From Hypholoma sublateritium FD-334 SS-4 (lineage: Eukaryota; Basidiomycota; Agaricomycetes; Agaricales; Strophariaceae): a DNA stretch of 64,000 nucleotides. Below, piece after piece: positions 55,908 through 64,000 of this stretch. A model generated the notes under the pieces. The model did not search any database. It saw nothing but the letters and a program-made list of their open reading frames with translations, and was not told the DNA's origin. Position 1 is the stretch's first letter. Each line of letters begins with the position of its first letter. The translations under genes and the position numbers were made by a program. The stretch is taken from contig KN817526.1 in the NCBI GenBank assembly GCA_000827495.1, positions 558,001 through 622,000 of the forward strand, given 5' to 3'.

Positions 55908-58340
55908 TTAACATGGACCTAAGCCGTTGGCTCCAAGTTTTATCGCGATAGGCTTGTGGATCCGTAGAAACTGACAGTTCTTTGTAGAGGGGTATACGGG
56001 AGTTGAATGTTTATTGCGACTAAATACGAAGGGGAAAATCAGTGACAAATTGTCTTCAGAAAATGAAACACCTACGCCCTCGAGCCCCCCATTTGAACGA
56101 GACTTTACCATTGCTACTCTTGCATACAAATTGTTCTGCGAATAAACAGTGCCGTTAACAGTCGCGTTTTACAGAGATGATTACAACAGATTACTTACAG
56201 CAGGGACGACGACAGGCACATTTCTAGGCGATGGCGAGGGCCCGGGATGGTCGAACGAGCCGGATGATATCGATCCTGTGCGCGGCTTCGGGATGCCCAT
56301 TGGAGTCGATCCCCCCAAATTACCGCCCATTTGTCCGAGCAGTGATGGCTTGCGTGGGATCGTGGGGGAAGGGGGTACGGCAGCGGCCTTGTTCGCCGCG
56401 GCGGTGGCGAGACTGAGGCTGCTCACGGGAGCCCAAGGCGTCACCGGCACATGTGAACGGTTCACGGGCGGCATCTGCGGTATAATCGGTATCGGCGCGG
56501 GAGGAGGCATGTGCATCTTCGACGTCGCGGGCGATGAGCCAGGCGAGTACGAGCCGTACGAGCCGCCGTCGCCGCTGCCAGAGCCCATGCTGTCGTGGCG
56601 CGCGCGCTGCTCTTGCCGCTTGCGCTGGATCATGTCTGCTTGCTGCTGGTATTGCAGCTGCTGCCAGATGTACGACTGCTCCTCGATCCACTTCGGATCC
56701 TCGAAAAGGTCCTCGTTAATTGTATCGTACTCGCGGAACTGGTCCTCGATCGCCTCCGCTTTGCGCCGCGCCTTCTCCAGGCCAGAGACGGTGGCGGCAT
56801 CAGACGCGCTGGATGTAGGCTTAGGCTCGCCATCTTCCGGTGGGGGAACGGGCTCGAGGTCCGCGTCGGCTGGAAGCTCGTCGTCGTCCTCGGGAGCGAG
56901 GTCCTTGAACTTGACGCGTTCCTCCTTCAAGCTTTTCTTGATGGCGTCTATATCGTCGTCGTTGACCAGCTTGGCCTCCGCCGCTTTCTTCTTGGCCTCT
57001 ATCTCCCGACGCGCTACATTAAATTCGCGGGCACGAATGGCTTGTTCTCGCTTGTCAGCCTCTTCAGATTGGCGAGCAAGGCGCTCGTGTCTCTCTTTCT
57101 CAGACTCCGCCTCTGGATCTATTTCTTCATCATCGAAGACGTTGTCATCCCCATCTACCACATCATCGTCCTCTTCGTCTTCGCCGCTCTCACTACTCTC
57201 CTCCTTGTCCGCATCATTTGTATCGCTGATACCACGGCGGCGGAGTCGCTCCCGGGCGAGCTCGCTCTCGTAGCGCGACTTCGTCTGTTCCTCGATCCTA
57301 TCCATCGCCGTCTTGTGCTCCAGCTCAATCTGCGCGAACTGATCGGCAACTTGCCGGAGTTGCGAAAAGTGCGTGTCGTTCAACGAGCGCACCATGTCCT
57401 TGAGCTCCGTGTCGATCCGCACGCGCAGCTTTTCCTTCCATTTGTCGTCGGGCTCAAGAATGCTGTCGCGGGCCGCCTGTACCGACGCCGTACTCTCGCG
57501 CCGCGCGGGTGCTCGTACTGGCGGCTTTAACAGGGGCTCTCCGTCAATGGAGTACGATTTAGTCGTCCATGGGATGTCCTCGGGGACCGGCTGGTCGCCC
57601 TTATCGCCGTGGAGGCGTCTTTCGCGGCGCCTTGTGCGTTCCTTGTCAAGTTCAAAATTAAACTCGTCTAAAGAGAGCGCATCGATGTTCGCCATGCGGG
57701 CGTCGTACTCGTCTTCGATGCGCTTGCGGTCCTCAGGCGTGATCATACTCTTGCGCAATTCCAGATCCTTCTTGTCCCGCGCGTGCTGCACCTTGGGCTG
57801 GAAGCCGAGGCGGATGCGCGCGATCCGCTGCTTTTTCCAGTCCTCGTCTGGCTCAAACTCGGCTTCGGGAAACAGGCCGGGCGAGGGCGCGCGCATGGAT
57901 GCGCGCGAGAGCGAGCGGAACGTCGCCTGCAGGTGCGTCGGCGAGACGGGCATGTCGCGGCTGTGCTTCAGGCTGTCGAACGCGTGCTGCTGCTCCTCTG
58001 CGATTGACTGGGACCAGCCGGGTTGCATTGGCTCACCGGCCATCCAGCGGCGCTTGTTGCGCTCCTTCTCGAGCTCGATGTTGTACTGCTCGACCGCGGA
58101 CTCTTTTATCGTCGCCATGCGGGCTCTGTAGTCGTCCGTGAGCCGCTTCTTGTCGTCCGGGCCGTGATTGCTGTCGCGCAGCTCGGCGAGCGACTGCTGG
58201 CGCACCTCGCTCGCCATCGATTGCAAATCGCTTTGGATGCGGACCTTGAGGATCTGCTTCCACTCCTCGTCTGGCTCTATATCGAAACCCATGGTGAAAC
58301 TAGGGGTCTGTGATGGGGATGAGGGGGACGACGTGATCAT
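55908..58340 (-). CDS. Acidic coiled-coil protein, tandem paralogue with three N-terminal modules
   Basis: The main exon is 58340-56199 (714 codons). Its frame would stop at 56181, but the sequence there is a perfect GTAAGT donor; an acceptor at 56136 joins 56135-55908 in phase, extending to 789 residues. Three copies of a roughly 75-residue module start near residues 22, 162 and 293 (EPDEEWKQILKVRIQSDL; EPDEDWKKQRIARIRLGF; EPDDKWKEKLRVRIDTEL), each ending in a (Y/F)xxEL(E/D/A)(K/R)ERxRRR stretch. Next come an acidic segment, a coiled coil, and EEQSYIWQQLQYQQQADMIQ followed by RQEQRARHDS, shared with the adjacent giant protein. The C-terminal HPD module is absent. ATG 58340 is preferred; 58292 (MGFDIEPDEEW) is possible. 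Function unknown. The C-terminal extension is less certain than the body. Confidence 0.75.
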
Positions 58341-59714
58341 CGAGCGGGAGGCGACACTGGGCGCTCAGCTGGGTAGCGGCGCGACTCAAGGGAGAAGCGG
58401 GGTGCTGTGGGGTAACAGCGATAAGAGCGCGTGTAATATATGGAATGTCAACTCTCTTCTCCGTGAGCAATGATTGTTAATCCATAGCCGGTACCTTAGC
58501 CTGGCCAAACTGCACAGATCAGTACACGTGTCCGACCTAAGTGTGATAGGTCTAGTTCCTGCGGAGTTGCGAAATCGGGTGCGTCTGCAAGGGGGAAACG
58601 GCTGTGATGGGCTTGTGAGCTGCGGCGGCGATAATGGGCGGAGGATGATGAGCGGGAAGAAGACATAGTCGAAGGAGTTCATTCAAAGTTCATTTCCATC
58701 CCACAGCCTCAGTCGCAGAATGGTAATTGATAAGATTCCGAGCACCCCTGAAAGTTTATGCTAAGATAAGATTACTTCGACGAAAATACCAATGCATGGG
58801 AGAATTCTACAAGGCAGCATCACCCTCTGGTAATACCTTTCGATTTGTGAGATGGATACGTTGGAACTGAAGTTGATAAATTATTGTCGAGTTGTTTAAA
58901 GCTTCAGTCGGATTTGAACGTGCAAGGAACATGAAGAAAACACGGGTTAGTGTTAAATAAAGTCCAAGATCCGCACGCCGCCCGAGGCTCCCTGTTATCG
59001 TGAGTATAAAATAAGAGGTTCGTCTATGCTCATTGGGGCCTGGTTGCTCATTGGGGCCTGGTTGCAGACATAGAACGCTTTGAAGTGCTCTTTTTAAAGA
59101 ACTGGACGTGACTCAGAGAAGATGTACAGTCGCCTCGAAATAATTGAAGAAGGATGTGTTGTCAAATCCCGCCAACTCTGAAAAGTAAAAAAAGAACAGG
59201 CTAAAATTTAAACTCTGATCCATTTTCACTGTAAAGGCATACATGGATTTACAGAAGAAAAATAACTTGGAAGACTTCAACGAGGCAGCGGCATTCCGAG
59301 TCTTACCTAGACCTGTTTCGTTCGTGATTTAGCTGCCAGTGGGGTAGTATTTGGACACAAACAACAAGTTGAAGCCTCGTGTTGCTGATTCCGGAACGCC
59401 CTTGAAAATTTCATGAACGTGCCCACCCAGCTTCCCACATGTGAAGTAGTGAGTCGTGTCCGTCGTGTCCCAGCCCTACCCGAGGTAAGGTATAAAAATC
59501 TCTCCCGAGGAATGTCCGATGTGATGATATATTTCACTGCCCATCGACATGCTTTAGCCCATTGAGTACGGATGTTCGTAGTGTACTCCCAGGTGTAATT
59601 ATTTTGTTTTATCAGCTGTTGAGTTACGGGAGTTTATTATTAAGGTCGATGAACATATTTTAGATATACAAATAAATCTAAGAGTATCATATTGCTGGTA
59701 CTATGTCATCATTA
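58341..59714. other. Intergenic region with a short tandem repeat
   Basis: 1.37 kb: promoter of the paralogue on the left and 3' flank of the P450 on the right. Contains an 18-bp perfect two-copy repeat (59027-59062). No gene seen. Confidence 0.4.
59027..59062. repeat. Perfect 18-bp tandem duplication
   Basis: TGCTCATTGGGGCCTGGT occurs twice head-to-tail at 59027-59044 and 59045-59062, followed by TGC. A recent slippage-type duplication in non-coding DNA. Confidence 0.8.
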
Positions 59715-61771
59715 TCAGAGCCCGAGAACGGTCTCCACTTGGTCGTGACGAGGAGTCATTTTGATGCGGAAGGCGACAGGAGAGCGGCCAGAGAGTCCGT
59801 CGTACTCCTTGAGATCAATGGGCTCGCCGGGGATCTCGTCCATCTTGAAGGCCCAGAGCATGCGTGCGATGGCAAGGAACACCTCCCGCTCAGCGACCCA
59901 CATTCCTGGGCAAATGCGCCGGCTGCAAAGGTGAATATTTCAGCAATTTTTATTAGGGAATGATAGAGAATATTTACCCAACACCAAACATCCAGTGGTC
60001 TCGTTCCATGGGATTGGCCAAGTTCGCAGACTCCGATGACAGGGTCGAGTCGTTGATAAACCGGTCCGGCTATTCTTGGGCGTCAAAGGTAAATCTATTT
60101 TTAGATGAAAGTGGCTTACGTTGAATGTGTGGGGGTCGGGATGCCTCTGGGGATCGTGGTGCATGGTATACTACAAGAAATATTGGTTGAGGATACATGG
60201 TCACAAAATATTGAGACATACAGTGTTCAACACGACAACAGTGTCCTTGGGAATAAATTGTCCGCGGTAAGTGAAGTCTTGGCTGTTCACATGGGGTGTA
60301 CCGAGCCAGAAGGGGTTGTGGCAACGCTCGACTTCCTATTAAAATGAATCAGTAACATGTCATGTAATTCATTGCCGAGGCACCCACTTTGATGATGGCG
60401 TGGATGAATGGGAGGTTCTTCTCGTCGTCGATCGTTGGCAGGCGGTTACGACCGACTACGCGATCAAGTTCCTCGTGCGCCTTTGCTTGAATTTCTGGGT
60501 ATGCGGGAATGAGCGCCGAAAACCATTGCATAATAGATGCAGTCTTATTCAAGAATGTCAGTATATAGCTCACGCCCCCAAAAACAATGGAGAGAACATA
60601 CAGTTTCCACGCCGCCGATCATAAAAGCAGAGCAAAGAATTGCCATGTCGAGGTGGTCCAACCCTTCCTCCTCTTGAGCCAAAAGCAGGGTCTTCACCAG
60701 ACAGTCAGGCACTTGCTCGCCGCGCTTCATCTTCTCGTCAATCTCGTTGATCATGCCCCCATATGTTTTAACTAAATCAGCGTGTAATTGCTGAGCGCGA
60801 GTCTTCAGAGGCAGATTAAATGGTAGCTTCTGAAGAATGGGCACGAAATCGATCATGTTCGAGACCGGGCCGGTGCAATTCCTGTTGGGATATAATCATA
60901 AGTAGGTATTCCTGCAATGTCTATGAACTGAGATACTAACATGAATGCACGCGACAGCCGAAGAGCCTCGGCGACTAAAGGGTGCTCGATCGTGTCGGTA
61001 CGGGTGCCGAATGTAATCGTCAACATATTGTTGAGCGAGCATCGACCAGCGTGGGGCTGNGGGTTGATCGGGAGCNTCCCTCCGTTACTGTGGTAGTACA
61101 AGTCNTGGACNAGAACAGTGGCNTCATAGTCNAGAACAGCNGTNTAANTCTCNACGGCNGGCTTGTTGAGCCAAGTGGTCGCCAACCGACGGTGAGTCCT
61201 CCTGCCAAGTATGTAAGTAATCTTTCCTTTTTTGGTCTTCAGAAAAACTTGCCATTTATCGTTGTAAGGAGTTGCCGTAATCCCGCGTCCGGCAAAGATA
61301 ATTTGGGATTTAAGATACATCTCCTTCCTGGAAGAGAAGATCGCGCCGTTCGTGACCATCAGGTCCTTCACAATCTGGGGATCGGAAACGATGACGAAGA
61401 GCTGGTTTCCGAGCCAGATGGAATATAATGAGCCGAATTTCTTGGCCCAGTAGTCGAGCGTCAATTCGGGGTAGTCCGTCAAGAAAGGGAATGAGCCTTA
61501 GGGCACGCTTTAAGTCATAGGTACAAAGGGGATGGAATGAAAAATACATACCGAGGACGGGGAGGCCAGTTGGTCCATCAGGTATAGTATTTCCCTTGTC
61601 GTCTGTAAGAGGCCTTCGGTAGAACACCTTCGAGCTGAGATAGATTGCGGCTGCGATGAGGGAGGTCAACAAGAACAACGACGAATTTGTGTTGAATCCA
61701 TTGTAAATGTTGTCGGTCTGAGCTGATAGCTGTGCATCTATGGGAGTAGCGTTGAAGTTGAAGGCAGACAT
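59715..61771 (-). CDS. Cytochrome P450 monooxygenase
   Basis: Haem-thiolate monooxygenase, probably ER-anchored and of fungal secondary or xenobiotic metabolism. Nine exons fit in phase: 61771-61552, 61496-61253, 61201-60941, 60881-60602, 60543-60388, 60335-60222, 60170-60120, 60069-59978, 59922-59715, giving 541 residues. N-terminal helix SLFLLTSLIAAAIYLSS, then DGPTGLPVLG; C-helix WRTHRRLATTW; I-helix FMIGGVETT; K-helix EVER (ExxR); PDRF; haem loop FGVGRRICPG with the Cys ligand. The second intron (61202-61252) begins GC, not GT: the donor TG|GCAAGT is the common GC-AG type, and it alone restores WRTHRRL in frame. Eleven N bases lie in exon 3 (61060-61159); most fall at third codon positions. 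ATG 61771 begins MSAFNFNATP. Subfamily not assigned. Confidence 0.93.
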
Positions 61772-64000
61772 TGCGGAATATATCACTGTAAAGGCTGAGG
61801 TTGAAAGGCTGAGCGATGAGAGGAGAAGTGATAATTTACAACGCCGTCGGCGAGGCCTATTTATTCAAAACCTGTTCCTCCACATGAGGGTAGACGAAGT
61901 GACGCACACTACGTTAATCTGAAAACCGAAGGCGTGATTCAGTGTGTCTGTGCAATAAATTTCACTCGGACAAGAATTGGACATGGCCGAGCAGGCCCAA
62001 CACCCATCCGAGAGCACGTTCATGTCGCGATTCGCTAAGAAAATGACCATTTCTACGGCGTTTCCAGCTATTCGCCTCCCCGAAGCCGCTTTTGTTTTGA
62101 CTTTCAGACATACGCTCACTTGCCGCCGTGAATTTCTGGGATTTCACTGTCATAATCTGTCAGGTACTTGTTCAGGTCTAAAAATACATCTAATAACATT
62201 TACACCGAGTTTCTGTCAGGTGGGGCGCCCACTCAATGCGCCGGCCGAGTCGCTCGAGGTACTACATTATTCTATCGAGCATCCTTATATTATAAATGTT
62301 ATGTTCGTTGTACACTCAACGTCTGTCTGCAATTTCTCTACAGTAACAATGAGGCAGTCTGTAACGATATATGAAGAGCAGTATCTTACTGTAGGATACA
62401 CATAGCGCCGGACGGTATGCCGCCATACGGTACACGGGGTAGCACTAGTGCTTCACGGCTACAGCCAACTGCCATTCTGGCAAGAACGACTGAACGTGCT
62501 GGGGTCCGCCATCCCGACGCCGAACAGCTGCATGGGGCTTAGCGCCTCCACAGCGACGAATATTGACCGGTTTTTCTCGGCAAAAAGATTATTATTTGCG
62601 CTGCGCTTCGGTCGCCGGCGTCTTTCCCTGACCTTAAGCGTACCAGGACCCTTGTAGATCTCCCACTGGAGCGCCAAACTGTTCAAAGATGTCGGCCTGA
62701 GCACGTGCGTTGTCCGTCGGTACACGGCTGGGCCTCTTGCACATTTCGACACTGGAGGACCCACCCACCAACGGGCGCCAGTGCCCGCGATAAAATCAAA
62801 CAGAGTAAACAAGAATAGAGATCCAATAATTGGCTTCCTTTTCAGCCAACGAGATGAACGCTATGCTGTTAATTAGCCTTCGAGAAATATGGAAGCTGCG
62901 GTTTGATCAGTGGCCTGTAATACTTGAAACACCCATGGCGGTTGTGGGTAATCTCTCGGGGAGGGTGTATTCTAAAAAGATCGTATGGGCGCGGTCACTG
63001 CGCGTCTATTGATTGACGCTATGCGGCCATATTACCCCCAAGTTGCATTTCTTAGAAATGGCATGCATGAATCATGACACAGGTTTGTATTTTCCGATTG
63101 TACAGGCTTGGGCTATGGTGTAAGCCTCCTCCACCGACGGTACGAATGAGAACACGCCTTTCAGTCGTAACGCCAGAGCTTTAGATCCAAATGATTTAAT
63201 ACACGCGTAGAAAATACCCGCAAAGGACGGCACCATGCTTCATACACATTGTGTATTCCATGATGCGCAGCAGCAGTGGGACATAGATCATGTGTCGCGT
63301 CATGCTTGAAATAAACATTTTGCGCTGACCGTGATGCTCGTGTTTCTCAGAGGAAGCGCAGCAAAGGCGTTCTGTGCAGCGCTAGCGGCCGCATGCATGG
63401 CACGCGCCGCGGCGCGTGTCCGAATGTAGTAACACGCGCGCCCAATGTGCGCCCAGATATGTCGCCAATATCCAGCGCCACCCCATTCAGAAGACACAGA
63501 TCCGGCGCACGTTGCAGGTTTTGGCTTCGGGATCGCGCACGCAGGCCAGGTGAGGATATTCGCGTCTGATCGGACAGCCTGAAGCGAGCGCATGGCCAGA
63601 TGCGTGTCCGGGCGTATCAGCACGCGTCGGCCTCGCGCGTCGCAACCTCCCGCGCTTCGCCCGCGCTTTCCCCAAGCTTGCCCCAAATCTACAAAAGACC
63701 CCAAGGGTTGGGTACCGTATTTGTGCCCTATTGTCATATGGATGGGATTGGCCTAATTCGGAAATTAAGTGAAGACCACGTTCGCAATTAGATGCGCACG
63801 GGTGGGTAATAATGGCAGAGGCGGATAAGAGTAATTATTAGATGGCGCCCAGTATGGAATGTGCGCACAAAAGTGCTGGTGCGCTTTCTAGTAGAGCTTG
63901 AGGGGAATTTAAACAGCCCAAAATTGCAAGCCGCTTGGACATCCAAATTCCGCGTTGAATTCTTTAAAAAGACGCGACTAAGCGGTGCCGTATAGTAAAC
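61772..64000. other. Right-end intergenic region with a possible remnant
   Basis: 2.2 kb beyond the P450 start. No intact gene is supported. A minus-strand frame at 62459-62812 reads LFDFIAGTGARWW near its start (in an adjacent frame AQADIFEQFGAPVGDLQGSW before a stop), which may be a remnant. A 145-codon frame on the minus strand (63737-63300) is GC-rich and lacks a known domain. Confidence 0.4.

Noticed and set aside
56149..57530. Long plus-strand frames opposite the coiled-coil paralogue
   Set aside because: Antisense shadows of a biased-composition exon; the minus-strand protein has paralogy support.
58895..58935. T-loop-like GTTCAAATCC on the minus strand
   Set aside because: No acceptor or anticodon stem could be paired around it, so not a tRNA.
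63300..63737. 145-codon minus-strand frame with ATG
   Set aside because: GC-rich, Ala/Arg-rich, no domain or signal; GC-rich patches readily yield such frames.
1..64000. CRISPR arrays, rRNA genes, intact transposons or insertion sequences
   Set aside because: No regularly spaced direct repeats, rRNA blocks, transposase or reverse-transcriptase frames, or terminal inverted repeats were seen.

Overview
The window reads as a fragment of a basidiomycete (Agaricomycete-type, mushroom-forming fungus) nuclear genome. Coding regions are cut by many short GT-AG introns, mostly 44-60 nt. The gene set is eukaryotic (26S proteasome RPN1, mitochondrial bS15m, MLH1, SPC25, ECO1, a FRY/MOR2/TAO3 scaffold, an intron-bearing tRNA-Tyr) and includes fungal accessory families (cytochrome P450, pectin methylesterase, a DUF1275 membrane protein, a DUF6533-type membrane protein). 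There is no sign of bacterial operons, CRISPR or phage. I assembled exon structures by hand from splice signals and reading phase. Coordinates given for each CDS run from start codon to stop codon including introns.

Layout. 0-14 kb is a dense housekeeping block: mitochondrial ribosomal protein S15 (-) diverges from RPN1 (+), followed by a 2,422-residue cell-morphogenesis scaffold (+). 14-20 kb holds MLH1 (-), a CBS-domain protein (+) that shares a short promoter with MLH1, and a seven-helix receptor-like protein (-). 21-32 kb holds a MYND zinc-finger/helical-repeat protein, the cohesin acetyltransferase ECO1, a small secreted-type protein, the kinetochore subunit SPC25, a serine-rich protein with one membrane helix and a P-loop protein with a C-terminal hydrophobic tail (all +). 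32-36 kb is gene-poor: one doubtful gene, decayed duplications and, at its end, a tRNA-Tyr gene (-). 36-48 kb holds a 3-beta-HSD-like NAD(P) reductase (+), a DUF1275 protein (+), a small membrane protein (-), a DUF6533 7TM-type gene (+) and a pectinesterase (+). 49-58 kb carries two tandem, same-strand paralogues of large charged coiled-coil proteins, one ending in a J-like HPD module. 59.7-61.8 kb is a nine-exon P450 (-). The last 2.2 kb shows only a possible gene remnant.

Functional links. MLH1, ECO1 and SPC25 all act in chromosome maintenance and segregation but lie kilobases apart; I see no cluster logic beyond divergent promoter pairs. Two MluI-type (ACGCGT) boxes lie just upstream of ECO1 and three telobox-like motifs at exact 22-bp spacing lie between MLH1 and the CBS gene. 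The least explained items are the coiled-coil/J-module paralogue pair, the seven-helix receptor, the P-loop protein and the decayed exon-intron duplications at 33.9-35.5 kb. Assembly quality is imperfect at 5708 and at 61060-61159, where single N bases occur.
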